NCBI GenBank assembly: GCA_016169945.1
Contig: JADLSH010000199.1
Location: 4,698,001-4,762,000 of the forward strand
Direction: 5' to 3'
Source of the DNA: Trachythela sp. YZ-2020
Taxonomy: Eukaryota; Cnidaria; Anthozoa; Malacalcyonacea; Clavulariidae
DNA length: 64,000 nucleotides
The first letter of the stretch is position 1, and every line of letters starts with the position of its first letter. A program made the translations under genes and the position numbers. Below, piece after piece: positions 47,801 to 56,101 of the stretch. The notes beneath the pieces are model-generated. The model saw nothing but the letters and a program-made list of their open reading frames with translations, was not told the DNA's origin and ran no database searches.

Positions 47801-48158
47801 AATTATTCTATTCCGTTCTATTTCACTCAAAGTGATTAATTGTTAAAACAAAATATCCGCGTGGATATCAAGGCTCCCCAGGTTTTTGCTCTCTTAAATT
47901 AAAGGACTGAAATCTCCTTTTGATAGGCTGACCGTAATAATAGAGTATTTTTGTCAGGCTGCTTTTCAATTTAAAAAGCTGAAGTGGGCTGTAAAGCTGA
48001 AAGAGCAAATCAACGTACTTGACAAGGAAACTTGCCAAGAAAAATTGTACATATATCCACAGGACTTAATAACAGCTCTTAAATGAGAAACTGTGTACAA
48101 TACCTCTTCCAATCTTGACTACGCCCGATTTCGGTCTTTTTGAGCCAACCCTCTTCAT
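27660..48158 (-). CDS. Large kinesin with N-terminal motor and long coiled-coil tail
   Basis: About 20 exons, listed separately, give roughly 1,700 residues. The motor (about 20-400) has [12 protein letters not shown]-loop GQTGSGKT (split over two exons), switch I as NRTSSR, switch II DLAGSER, then LELGNVIQAL and [19 protein letters not shown]. The neck begins [17 protein letters not shown], like the ARK/KIN-U ungrouped kinesins, and the motor is followed by more than 1,000 residues of coiled coil. It should be a plus-end-type microtubule motor or crosslinker; cargo is unknown. No armadillo repeats are seen. Two short motor exons are not identified: one between 43039 and 42512, and one or two between 40347 and 38505. 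Gene length is inflated by many intronic elements and a nested PTS gene. Confidence 0.8.
30296..30628 (-). CDS. Kinesin exon, hydrophilic linker
   Basis: Acceptor ATTTAG. The peptide is [17 protein letters not shown], then Ser/Thr/Pro-rich, then [15 protein letters not shown]. Two donors are possible: GAT|GTAAGT at 30296 or AAG|GTAGAT at 30302; both keep phase 0. I chose the stronger one. Confidence 0.65.
30993..31238. mobile_element. Fold-back MITE of 246 bp with TA ends
   Basis: The arms of about 110 bp are near-perfect inverse copies: TAGGGCCATTTATACGGGAG at the left and its inverse at the right. Both contain AAGACGCGTCTTATATAAGA. Lies in a kinesin intron. Confidence 0.9.
31390..31931 (-). 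CDS. Kinesin exon, coiled coil
   Basis: Acceptor TTATAG, donor CAG|GTTTGT. Includes [20 protein letters not shown] and [14 protein letters not shown] heptads. Phase 1 in, 0 out. Confidence 0.75.
31989..32045 (-). CDS. Kinesin short exon
   Basis: Acceptor TTTTTAG, donor A|GTTAGT. Peptide [17 protein letters not shown], phase 1 both ends, matching both neighbours. The donor is weak, so this may be skipped in some transcripts. Confidence 0.5.
32662..32739 (-). CDS. Kinesin exon
   Basis: Acceptor TCCAG, donor G|GTTGGT. Peptide [18 protein letters not shown], phase 1 both ends. Confidence 0.65.
32740..33987. other. Kinesin intron
   Basis: Contains decayed repeats, including direct repeats of TTTGAAACCGATACT near 32850-32885 and a fragment near 33820 matching the GTGAAC MITE family. 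No other gene seen. Confidence 0.45.
33988..34507 (-). CDS. Kinesin exon, coiled coil and acidic region
   Basis: Acceptor TTGTAG, donor G|GTATGT, 173 codons. Has [20 protein letters not shown], a Cys pair in [10 protein letters not shown], acidic [12 protein letters not shown] and the helix [16 protein letters not shown]. Phase 0 in, 1 out. Confidence 0.75.
35117..35268 (-). CDS. Kinesin exon, neck coiled coil
   Basis: Acceptor TTTTCAG, donor CAG|GTATCC. Peptide [20 protein letters not shown] and so on; phase 1 in, 0 out. Confidence 0.75.
35890..35941 (-). CDS. Kinesin short exon after the neck
   Basis: Acceptor TTTCACAG, donor G|GTATGA. Peptide [17 protein letters not shown] resembles the DYKSL.KKL segment just after the motor in ARK-type kinesins. 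Phase 0 in, 1 out. Confidence 0.7.
36367..36471 (-). CDS. Kinesin exon, motor end and neck start
   Basis: Acceptor ATTTAG, donor GAG|GTAGGT, 35 codons, phase 0. [20 protein letters not shown] is the end of the motor. Confidence 0.85.
36813..36886 (+). repeat. 26-bp tandem repeat, three copies
   Basis: The unit TGCTAGTGGTTTTAGCATGA plus GTATA is repeated three times with almost no change. Confidence 0.9.
37338..37464 (-). CDS. Kinesin exon, motor helix 4 to helix 6
   Basis: Acceptor TTTTCAG, donor GTG|GTAAGT. Contains [20 protein letters not shown] and [18 protein letters not shown]. Phase 2 in, 0 out. Confidence 0.9.
37590..38390 (+). repeat. Degenerate GATGGT-rich tract, split by a MITE
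   Basis: Runs of GATGGT, GGTGAT and GTGGTG before and after 37773-38146. They are simple-sequence DNA in a kinesin intron and not coding. Confidence 0.7.
37773..38146. mobile_element. MITE with CATAGTTCG termini inside the GAT-rich tract
   Basis: Left end CATAGTTCGACCCCCC and right end GGGGAGTAAAACCCC then TTTCCGAACTATG. The terminal 9 bases are inverse and the interior has alternating G runs. Confidence 0.55.
38407..38505 (-). CDS. Kinesin exon with switch II
   Basis: Acceptor AACTAG or TTCTAG type, donor GG|GTGAGT. Peptide [20 protein letters not shown] to FSLLELG. A second acceptor 11 bases inside (ATTTAG) would drop DLA and is less likely. Phase 2 in, 2 out. Confidence 0.8.
38624..38833 (+). 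repeat. tRNA-like SINE copy
   Basis: Same family as 13545: AGTGGCAGATGCGGTTAGCG, CTGAGTTAAGCCTGATATAC, then GTCCACCTCAAAGTGGTAAA. Confidence 0.7.
39413..39519 (-). CDS. Possible kinesin exon, loop before switch II
   Basis: Acceptor TTGTAG, donor TCT|GTAAGT. Peptide [20 protein letters not shown] and on to GIVDLS. It looks like a kinesin surface loop, but its phases (1 in, 0 out) do not match the neighbouring exons (2 out, 2 in), so at least one more exon is missing on each side or this exon is wrong. Confidence 0.4.
39600..40130 (+). repeat. Tandem array, 124-bp unit, about four copies
   Basis: Landmark TAGACATTGC recurs at 39671, 39795, 39919 and 40043 (spacing 124). Each unit has GAGATGGTATAGACACGTA and GGTCAGAGACATTATGG. 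It is related to the array at 43195-43740. Confidence 0.9.
40347..40470 (-). CDS. Kinesin exon with switch I
   Basis: Acceptor TTTCAG, donor AG|GTTTGC. Peptide [20 protein letters not shown] and TKMNRTSSR. Phase 1 in, 2 out. Confidence 0.85.
40510..41205 (-). mobile_element. CR1/L2-like retroelement, 5'-truncated 3' end
   Basis: Minus-strand peptide (about 41165-40900) has [17 protein letters not shown] and [15 protein letters not shown], the C-terminal domain of CR1/L2 polymerases. Its 3' end is an (ATT)n tract at about 40512-40540. It lies in a kinesin intron, same strand as the gene. Confidence 0.85.
41290..41395 (-). CDS. Kinesin exon, motor
   Basis: Acceptor GACAG, donor G|GTTTGT. Peptide [18 protein letters not shown], the conserved E.Y.E.IYDLL-type strand. 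Phase 0 in, 1 out. Confidence 0.88.
41565..41662 (-). CDS. Kinesin exon, second half of the P-loop
   Basis: Acceptor ATATAG. The split G codon gives [20 protein letters not shown]. Donor AAA|GTAAGA, phase 0 out. Confidence 0.88.
41868..42305. repeat. G/C-run repeat, probable decayed MITE
   Basis: Alternating G-run and C-run text like the interiors of the hAT-like MITEs. Open frames on both strands here are by-products. Ends not resolved. Confidence 0.35.
42442..42512 (-). CDS. Kinesin exon, first half of the P-loop
   Basis: Acceptor TATCAG, donor G|GTACTT. Peptide [20 protein letters not shown] then TGS. Phase 2 in, 1 out. The previous known exon ends in phase 0, so a microexon is missing. 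Confidence 0.85.
42722..42812. repeat. Interspersed repeat, inverse of 54597-54690
   Basis: Shared text includes TTCAGTGTTTCACTTTCAAC, CCAGTAAACCTTCCTC and ACCCGCATACCCGCAG. Confidence 0.75.
43039..43122 (-). CDS. Kinesin exon, motor
   Basis: Acceptor TCACAG, donor CAG|GTGAAG, 28 codons, phase 0. Peptide [20 protein letters not shown], the typical kinesin FDHVFPP segment. Confidence 0.88.
43195..43740 (+). repeat. Tandem array, 120-121-bp unit, RT-derived
   Basis: Landmark TAGACAT at about 43239, 43337, 43457, 43578 and 43699. One frame runs open through more than two units and reads [20 protein letters not shown], a motif near the C-terminus of RTE-like reverse transcriptases. Sister array at 39600-40130. 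Confidence 0.85.
44548..44610 (+). repeat. tRNA-like fragment
   Basis: TCTGTAGCTCAGTTGGCAGA matches a tRNA D-arm/A-box, but no complementary acceptor or T arm follows. Probably the head of a SINE. Confidence 0.4.
44790..44860 (+). repeat. Possible SINE head
   Basis: GGTAGCACAGTTATCAGA with CTCTGAGATTGAGGATTT nearby. Degenerate A- and B-box-like spacing. Confidence 0.3.
45107..45785. mobile_element. MITE with GCC.GGTCAA.TGAGGA termini
   Basis: Left GCCCGGTCAAGTGAGGACGA and right TCATCCTCATTTGACCAGGC are inverse with few changes. Internal GAGAGTTGATGAGAGT repeats occur at both ends. Confidence 0.7.
45942..46358 (-). CDS. PTS: 6-pyruvoyl-tetrahydropterin synthase
   Basis: 138 residues, close to the usual 145. 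It converts 7,8-dihydroneopterin triphosphate to 6-pyruvoyl-tetrahydropterin in tetrahydrobiopterin synthesis (cytosol). Zinc ligands are visible in SSHRL and in GHGHNY. The catalytic Cys is in [12 protein letters not shown], the Asp-His pair in PLDHK and the substrate Glu in KIHETDNN. It is intact and in one exon, although vertebrate PTS has several exons, and it lies in a 3.7 kb kinesin intron on the same strand: perhaps an expressed retrocopy. A TATA-like TTTTATAAA lies upstream. The start [10 protein letters not shown] was chosen by family length; an upstream in-frame ATG at 46436 would add 26 residues. NICTLK replaces the usual N-L-x-D-L-K, which is odd. Confidence 0.88.
   Translation of the reverse strand: MPVAYLTRKVKICSSHRLHNNNLSAEENKKIYGKCNNPNGHGHNYTFEVTVRGQIDPKTGFVVNICTLKDYLNQAIVAPLDHKCIDKDVAYFENVVSTTENLAVFVWSNLSELLPRGLLYEVKIHETDNNTVIYRGEE
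46886..46989 (-). CDS. Kinesin exon 2, start of the motor
   Basis: Acceptor TTTTAG, donor GAG|GTAAGA. Peptide [14 protein letters not shown] then an acidic stretch. Phase 1 in, 0 out. Confidence 0.85.
47050..47440. repeat. G/C-run repeat in kinesin intron 1
   Basis: Has GGGGGGGATGCG at the left and CCCCCAGTACAACCC at the right, with repeated TGGCACTTT. Similar in style to the MITEs of the CAGTGGC family, but the ends are unclear. Confidence 0.35.
47441..48103. other. Kinesin intron 1, remainder
   Basis: Short GATGGTGATGAT simple sequence at 47500-47560. Nothing else recognised. Confidence 0.4.
48104..48158 (-). CDS. Kinesin exon 1 with start codon
   Basis: ATG opens [18 protein letters not shown], basic, then donor G|GTATTG. 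The split codon joins exon 2 in phase 1, giving [17 protein letters not shown]. Confidence 0.7.
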
Positions 48159-48895
48159 CTTGTTATTTGCTCATTGAGTTATCTTTGAGTCAAAATAAGA
48201 GAACCTTTAAAGGTCATATCATGTTCACAATGTTAGATTATAATGCTATAACAATTAACTGCGTGACCTATATTTCTTTAAATTTACAGGTCTGATATTA
48301 TTTCCTTTGTATTATTGCTGAACTTTCAAATATTTCCGAAGCGTTAGCAAATTAGTCTGGAAAATATTTTACAGTATTAAGGTAAATTTTTTACACAATA
48401 TACACGCACGGTCTTGTACGAGAATTCAGTTTTTCATGGAGTATCGCACCGCAATATCACGGCAACGAATAGGAAAAAGGTTTTGAATTCTCTGGTTGAA
48501 AGGTTAAATAATTCTCAAGTTGACTGAAGGTTGAACTGAATTAATCAATATTATGCAGCTAGGAGGGCAGAACATTTATAGTATGCGGTGATGCGAAGAA
48601 AGAGTAAACCGCATTATTTCTATGGTTTAGATGCACGAGAATTCATTCCATGATCGCAGATCATGCAAACGAGATTTGAAGAGTGCTTGACCGAATTAAA
48701 TATTAAGATTTTAGAATAACTAAGACTCTAAGACTAAGTTCTATTTCATCTCGTTCCTCGTTGTCGTACTTGTAACGAATATGTTATCAAATGTCGTGAC
48801 AAAAGCCTGCCATGCAAAAGCGTCACTATTCTCATTCACACTGCATGGCTCTCAAATGTTGCGAGTGAGCAAAGTGTTACATTTATATCACTGTT

Positions 48896-49302
48896 AAGCC
48901 CCTTACAGACGAGCAAGTTTTCCTTGACAAATTTTCGTTGACAAATTTTATTTGCCCATGTGTACGGCAAAAAATTGACAAGCAAGTTTTCCTTGACAAG
49001 GAGCCTTGTTCAAAAGCTAGTCATGCCAGCTTTTGAACAAGGAAAATTGTTCGTGTGTACGGCCGACAAGGAAAACTTGACAAGGAAATGCGCAGTACGA
49101 CACTGCACTTATTTTCGATCTAGTTGAGCGGCCATTGCCACTGTAAACATGAAGTATTCACTAGTGTCGTTAAGACACGGGCTCGTAAAACTTGTCAAGG
49201 AAACATTGATCGAAAAAACCCTTGTTTTCCGTACACACGACCAAGTAAACTCGACAAGGAATTTGTCAAGGAAACTGACTTGCTCGTCTGTACGGAGCTT
49301 TA
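48896..49302. mobile_element. MITE with TTACAGACGAGCAAG termini
   Basis: Left CCTTACAGACGAGCAAG and right CTTGCTCGTCTGTACGG are inverse. The interior contains several TTTTCCTTGACAAG blocks and a nested inverse pair (CCTTGTTCAAAAGCTA and AGCTTTTGAACAAGG). Confidence 0.8.
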
Positions 49303-49892
49303 TAAAACGAAAGCCGTTAACTAAAGGCAAAGACTTGCATCACAGGTTAATCATACAGTCACTATTATATGCAGCACTATACACTAAATACTCAGCATGC
49401 CACTTCAATTTTCAAGCTCCTACCATGAGCGAATAAACAATCCCTGTATGTACACAAAGATTCGCCACTTGACTTCTCGAGATATAACTTGGCTGCTAAA
49501 AATAACCACTATTAAATGATCCTTCAAAGTCTAAATGATCCTAGTATAATTGAAGTCGTATAATATCGAGCCTATTATCTTTAATATTCGAAAGCAAAAT
49601 TTACAGAATGCTACTAAAGCTACGGTATTTCAATATTTGATGTTGTTTCATTTTACTCGTATAGGCAAGAATACAAAAAGTTAAGTCTGTTTTTCTCACG
49701 TTGTGAAATATAAACAGGATACTTAACCTAGCCAGCAGGATGTATCCTATATAATTATAAGGCTACGGTATAAAACATTTTCCCCGTTGTACTGAATGAC
49801 TATAGTCTATGCTTATGGAATGTCAGTGACTCCTGCTTTTCTGAAATTTCTTTGTGACTTATTAAAGAGTTTGATGGAAAATTTTCAGGTTT

Positions 49893-50310
49893 TTCTTGAC
49901 AAGTTTATTTGACAAGTTTCCTTGACAAGTTCTCCTTGACAAGATCTCCTTGACAAGATCTCCTTGACAAGTTTCCTTGACAAGATCTCCTTGACAAGAT
50001 CTCCTTGACAAGATCTCCTTGACAAGTTCTCCTTAACAAGATCTCCTTGACAAGATCTCCTTGACAAGTTCTCCTTGACAAGTTCTCCTTAACAAGATCT
50101 CCTTGACAAGATCTCCTTGACAAGATCTCCTTGACAAGATCTCCTTGACAAGATCTCCTTGACAAGTCTCCTTGACAAGTTCTCCTTAACAAGATCTCCT
50201 TGACAAGATCTCCTTGACAAGTTTCTTGACAAGTGTTCTTTGAGAAGCCTTTCTTGAGAAGTTTCTCGTGACAACGTCCTTTGACAAGTTTCCTTGACAA
50301 GTTTTTCTTG
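49893..50310 (+). repeat. Minisatellite, 14-bp unit
   Basis: About 28 units of TCCTTGACAAGATC or TCCTTGACAAGTTC. The core CCTTGACAAG is that of the neighbouring MITE. Open frames here read as repeated SRRSCQGDLVKE and are artefacts. Confidence 0.95.
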
Positions 50311-51478
50311 ACAGATAGATGGATAGAAAACTTTATTTATACATGCTGACCTCGTCAACCGAAGCTGATTTCCACGAGGGGCGTGTGCAAAAAATAAAAG
50401 ATGTTACAATTTAGAACTGCTATTAAGAGCTATTTACAAAAATACTTATCTTTTAAAAGATGGAATATTTAAATTATTTACATAATAATAACGTTGTTAG
50501 ACTATTTACAGGTAATCAATTTACTTTGTACTCATTTATGTGAGCAGCGATTTTATTTTGAAAGGAAGAAAGAGATCTGCTCTCCCTCCGTCATACATCA
50601 AACTATTTTTCATATTGTTAGTACGTGGTTTTGGTAAATTAAGACCACTTGAAATGTCCCAAAGGTTGGAGTTGATTTTCTCATTTTTGTATGAAAAAAG
50701 ATTAGTGAGTGATTTGGGACCCATATTATTTAATATAGTTTATTATTAGCATGACAAAATTACTGGATGCTGATTTGGAGGAGTAGTATTATTTTTTTAA
50801 TTGTTGTACAGTACAATTAAATGATTTTCCAAAAGAACAAATGGGCGCGGAAATTTTCATGCTAATAATATAAGTAATATCATGGCTTGTTGCTCTAAAT
50901 ATGATTAATAGTACTGTTTGAAAATGTTTGTTAATGTTGACTTGCCAAATTGGACTCGCTCCAATTTGGCAAAATTTTGGCAAAACACACCGTAATTATT
51001 AACTTAATCTTGCCATACTCGCATCACCTATACTAATACATCATTTTTGTTTTAGCTTTCTTCCTTTCTGTTTCGAGTGGCTCCCAACTCAATGCATGTA
51101 AAGCAGTAGAATGATTTACGTCATTGCTCATGTTCATTATAATCCTATATAGCAGCTCTATTTTGCAGTTTTTGGAGTCGTTTTGATTGTGTTGCACCAA
51201 ACACATCCCATACTTCACAACAGTAATCAAAGTATGGGCGAACAATAGCGTTATATATCGAAATGAGTGTATCTCTGTCAACAAAAGGTTTGACACGACG
51301 GAGAGCAGAGATTCCTGCTGTTATTTTTTTGCAAATATTATTAGTATTACTTTTCCAAGATATATACTGGTCAACAATTACTCCAAGAGTTTTACATTCG
51401 TAAACTTGTTTAATTTGTTTATTTTCAATGAAAACATTCGGATGAGAATCAGAAACATTTTTTACTAAGTTTATTGGC
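50311..51478 (-). mobile_element. L2-like retroelement, 5'-truncated, splitting the minisatellite
   Basis: Minus-strand peptides in order: [19 protein letters not shown] and ITAGISALRRVKPF (51400-51300), VRPYFDYCCEVWD and LQKLQNRAA (51260-51170), then LNLPKPRTNN (50650). It is frameshifted and has about 300 bases of foreign DNA at 50730-51040. The 3' end (50310-50340) has CTATC-type repeats. The minisatellite resumes beyond both ends. Confidence 0.8.
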
Positions 51479-51487
51479 GATTAACCA

Positions 51488-51800
51488 TGTTTCCTGACAA
51501 CTTTCTTTGACAGGTTTTTCTTGACAAATTTCCTTGGCAAGTTTTTTCTGACAACTTTCTTTGACAAGTTTTTCTTGACAGGATTTTCTTGACAGGATTT
51601 TCTTTACAGGTTTTTCTTTACAAGTTTTTCCTGACAATTTTCTTTGGAAAGTTTTCTAGGCAAATTTCCCTTATATTCCTTAACACATTTTCCTTAACAC
51701 GTTTTCCTTGACGAGTTTGCTTGACAGCTAGTTTTTCTTGACACCTTTCTTGGAGGTTTTTATTGACAGGGTCTCGAGTATAGACAAGCAGGTTTTCCTT
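51488..51800 (+). repeat. Minisatellite continued, degenerate
   Basis: TTTTTCTTGACAAG-type units, more diverged than at 49893. Ends near GGTTTTCCTTGTCGACGGTA, similar to a MITE end. Confidence 0.85.
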
Positions 51801-51830
51801 GTCGACGGTACACATGAATAAGTTTTTCTT

Positions 51831-52914
51831 TTTATGCTAAAAAACTGTCATGAATATTATAGGGCACTTGAAATTTGTCATAAGCTTTTCAAAGAAAACT
51901 TGTCAGGGTAAAACCTGTTTATCTGTGCGTTTTAATATTTTTAGCTGTTTAATGGAGCCAATGAAGTAGTCTATGACTATAGCTCTTTTTTGTTTTGGCA
52001 ATTTCCAGAGCTATATACATGCATACTTTAGTCTGGGTTTGAAATTTACAAATTAGCGACAAACGATTTAGGTAACTGTAAGTAAAAAGTGGCTTTTTTC
52101 ACTTCCAATCCTATTATTTCTGTCAAGAAACTAATGTCCATGCATCGTAAGTCTTGTCTGTAAGCCTAGGCATAGAGTATTCTTTGATATATCAAGCGAT
52201 TGATATTAAAGAGCTGTATGATAAATGCTCACCACTTGCTTATCCCCCGAGGCGATGTATAATACATTTTAGCCTATAAAATATGTCCGATTCCCATTAT
52301 ACTCTTCGCGCTTAGATTGTACATTTGATTATTGCTTCTCACACTCTTAATTGAAATAGCTGTATGTGGGGATGTCATGATTATATTAAGGTCTATTAAT
52401 TTCGTATCTTGTGGTTGGGGAGTTGTGATTGTGAACCACGAACCATCGTCGATAATTGATCTTAGAAATGTATATCTAACTACTTTATTGATGCAAATTA
52501 TTAATTCTCTTATACCAACATATTTTGAAGATAGCACGTCAATGTATGACATGCAAAACAAAGTTATATATGGTTTCTCGCCATAGTTCATACATGTACT
52601 ATGATAATTATCCTAAAATATATTTTTTTTAAATTTATAGGTGCAGAGAAATGCATTTGTTATTGTACATATAAAATATACCCTACTCCCCTAGTGTATT
52701 ACAGACATTACAAGTTTTGCAAAACATGTCATGATAGGGTTAGAATTTCCCAGAACTTATACAGGCTTGACAGTGCTGATGTGAACATTTGAATGACAAA
52801 TATAGAAAATCATCTTCAAATATTTGATTTTCTTGTTTGCGGAATTGCTTGTACTAGAATGTATTTATTATAATAACTATAATTTGATTTCGATTTTATA
52901 ATAAATTGCAATGA
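51831..52914. other. Intergenic region
   Basis: AT-rich. Opposed open frames at 52274-52591 give no protein motif. Nothing recognised. Confidence 0.45.
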
Positions 52915-53100
52915 TTACGATATCGTATACATATACAGGTCAAGTATACCGAAATACGGTATATACTGGTCAGCGGATCAGTGCAGTATGAAGTGTACCG
53001 CAATACGGTGTAAACAGGTAAAGGTATAATGGTATATACTGCATATTTCTGGTCAAGTATACCACATAACATACAGGTATGATAAAAATTGGTAAAGTGT
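52915..53100. repeat. Irregular GTATACC-rich repeat block
   Basis: Repeated GTCAAGTATACC, AATACGGTATATACTG and CAGGTA words in both orientations. No clear unit length. Confidence 0.5.
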
Positions 53101-54596
53101 ATTTTCATGTTAAATATAGCATGCGAGCAGGATCTTTATTTCAACTATAGAGCCTGCGAGCAGGCTAGGTTAAATAGAGCCATAACGATTACAGCGAAGG
53201 AAGTGTAGTACGTTCTTCCTTATAAGTATATATAGTGACTTTGGTAGACACCACATAATGCACCTAGTTTCAAAACACCACATGATTAAAAAATTTGCAT
53301 ACAAGACAAACAGAAGCCGTCAATATTTCAACCGATGAACCAATATATAAAGTATAGCTTGGACACCTCTTAAGTTAATATGTTCTATTGCTATTATATA
53401 TTAGGAAGACATTCAATTTATTGAATTATATATAATGTCAATTAAAATTGTATTGATATTTTCGTGGTTCAAGAATAATATATAGAGGCTACATCAGTTG
53501 TTTTAAATATGCTCTCAGTTTTGAACATTTCATGTTCACATGTTATATATATATATAGAAGCACTTCTGAGGATTACTGTACTCTCGACAAACTCTAAAT
53601 ACAACAAGCTTCAACAACTCTCCGGCTGATTAAATATAGAAGCATCGAAATCTTAAAGCCATAAACCGACAGTAATTTACAACAAATAAATACATTAACG
53701 ATACACAATTTGATAAATCAACTTACCTAATGCCCAATGATTGTATTCTTCATCTAGTATTCACCAAACAACCATAGGGATTCTCGTAAAATTTAAGACA
53801 TTCCATCGAAGTGTATGATAATTCATCATCGTAGGCGTTTTAGCCTAAGATCAGACGACTTTCGTTGAGTATATAAAACTACATAATCATGTCGAACAGA
53901 AAGATACAAGACAAATGAACAATTGTGTTTGCCGTCGTGGAAGACTGCCTTTGATTGGGGGATATTTTGAATAATGCAAATCAAGGTGGAATATATGTCA
54001 GATGATTATCTGACCACCAGGCCACGTTATAAAACTACCAGAAACTAGAAGGTGTAACCTATACCTTGCGTCTCGCAACATATTTGTTGCAGCAATCGTT
54101 GCACCTAGTTAAAGAACCTGATCTTACTTTCTGCATGCAAATGCTTTCTGTAACAAAAATGTAGCGAGACTTCAGGGCACGTTTCTCCTCGTAACTTAGC
54201 AAAATTGCGAACACCTTGCAACGTCCCTACCCTGCAAGTTGCATGGATATTCGCGGTATACCTGATCGCAGTACAAAAGAACAAAGTATGTTGGTCAGCT
54301 GAAAAATTAGATCAATTGGCGCTATATATGAACACATGTTTACTGATTTATATTACATCATTTACAGATTATCATATATTTACATATATTTTCGAGGCTG
54401 GATACATTGGTAATTCTTTTCACTTTTTATAGATCAAAAGCAGGGCTGAAATCTCAGTGCTGGCAGGGGACAGAAAATTACCAATGTGGTGCACTGATCT
54501 GAAAAGCCAATTACGGCCATGTTAGAGTAATCCAAAAACTGTGGCATTATGGTCATTAGTGGAAAAGATTGTATACACAGAGTTGCATAAAAGCTG
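53101..54596. other. Intergenic region
   Basis: No gene recognised. An (AT)-rich stretch lies near 53550. Confidence 0.4.
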
Positions 54597-54690
54597 CGGG
54601 TATGCGGGTACCACCCGTGAGGAAGGTTTACTGGCATTGAGGAAGGTTGAAAGTGAAACACTGAATAAAACATTTCAAAGCATGCCATTT
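54597..54690. repeat. Interspersed repeat, inverse of 42722-42812
   Basis: Shares CTGCGGGTATGCGGGT, GAGGAAGGTTTACTGG and GTTGAAAGTGAAACACTGAA. Confidence 0.75.
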
Positions 54691-55877
54691 ATAGGGCATA
54701 GTTAAGAGCAGCAAGTACTAGACTAGTCAGGCTATTATTAGAAGCAACAGTCAGTACAAACTAGCAGTACTGCAATGGCCAACTGGCAAACCCACCCAGG
54801 GAAAAGCATGCATGTCCGAAAATTTCCAGATATTTTGAGGAAGGTTGCGAAAGCCCAAAATCCTACACGGAGGAAGGTTGCAACTCTTTGTATACATGGC
54901 AATTGTTCATCAGTGACCGTCCTAAATTTACCAGTGAACAATTAATGAGGTAACTACAATCAAACAATATGACCGCCAACAAGTGGCATTATGATTAAAG
55001 CATTCCAAACTCGTTAAAAGGAGTTTAGTAAGATTTCTTTTGGGTAATATAAAAGGCACTGTTTGCCATCGAAATTAATGTATGTAGCTATAACGATACG
55101 ACTTGTAAAGACTTTGAAAGCATAAACTATCTTTTATAGTAAATGCTGTAGCTTCAAGAATTGTTCATTGCATTTACTTGGAAGATTTTTCCAGTCCTGT
55201 TTTTGAAATCACTAGCTGGTGTAATCAGCTCCTCTGCCCCTTCACTCTTCAGTAAGTAATTAATTAATACATATTTTAGTTCAAAGCTTGTGTTTGTATA
55301 AACAGGGACCTCCGAACAACAAAAGAGCAAGGGAGGCAGATTTTGATGAAATGGCACTTTCCGATCGATATCTTTAAAGGATATTAACTTAGTAATGTTG
55401 TTCTATTTAAATAACTTAGCCCTCCTTGGTAAAAGTCATCTTTCAGTCACAATGGCACACTAAAATAGAGAGTTACTTTTCATGACAGTATGACTTCAAC
55501 CCCTCTTACTCTGCCCCCTCGCCTCACTTAAAGAAAGAGGAAGCCCTCGTGCTCCCCCCGTTCCTGCATCCATGTCAGCTCATAAGGAAACAGGCGTATT
55601 GCGTAAATTCATAACAAAAGTGTATGGATGGCATGGAAAACAGTGGGATTTTTATATTACAACAATGAAAAGTCGACGGAACATTTTGATCAATAAAGCG
55701 TGGATGGCACTATTGTTATGCTATACGAGTTATGCAATGACCCACCGCAGCGCCTAGACCGCCAAACGTTATATTATTCAGTGGTGACATCTTCCAATAT
55801 ATTTACAGTTGTGGCATCCTTCCAATATATATCGCGCCCCCCTACATTTTCAGACGAGAATATATAAACTGGATACA
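54691..55877. other. Region 3' of the unknown gene
   Basis: Contains two more GAGGAAGGTTG words (54838-54880). A minus-strand frame at 55154-55357 is not spliced to the gene in a way I can support. Confidence 0.4.
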
Positions 55878-56101
55878 TCAAGTCTTCGTTTCATAATTCC
55901 AATCACTGGCCAATGTCTGGATGCGCTCGATCGCACCCAAATACTCATTCTTGGTGAAAAATCTCTTAAGAAGTTTATTCCTTTTGGGGACATAAGAATC
56001 AGCAATGTTTACTAGTGTTAGTAATATTCTCATATAGCAGTCCGGAGGTTTGGATTTGAGCACGATGAGTCGGATCTCCTTCTCCAGCAACGCGTAGGGT
56101 T
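55878..56101 (-). CDS. Unknown gene, last exon
   Basis: Starts PYALLEKEIR, ends SDWNYETKT then TGA. Phase 1 in. Confidence 0.6.

Noticed and set aside
49893..50310. Possible CRISPR-like array
   Set aside because: Units are contiguous 14-mers with no spacers, and the DNA is eukaryotic.
49885..50358. Several overlapping minus-strand frames with repeated SRRSCQGDLVKE
   Set aside because: The 14-bp minisatellite is read through in three frames; no gene features.
52274..52591. Opposed 84- and 105-codon frames
   Set aside because: No motif, and codon use looks like AT-rich noncoding DNA.
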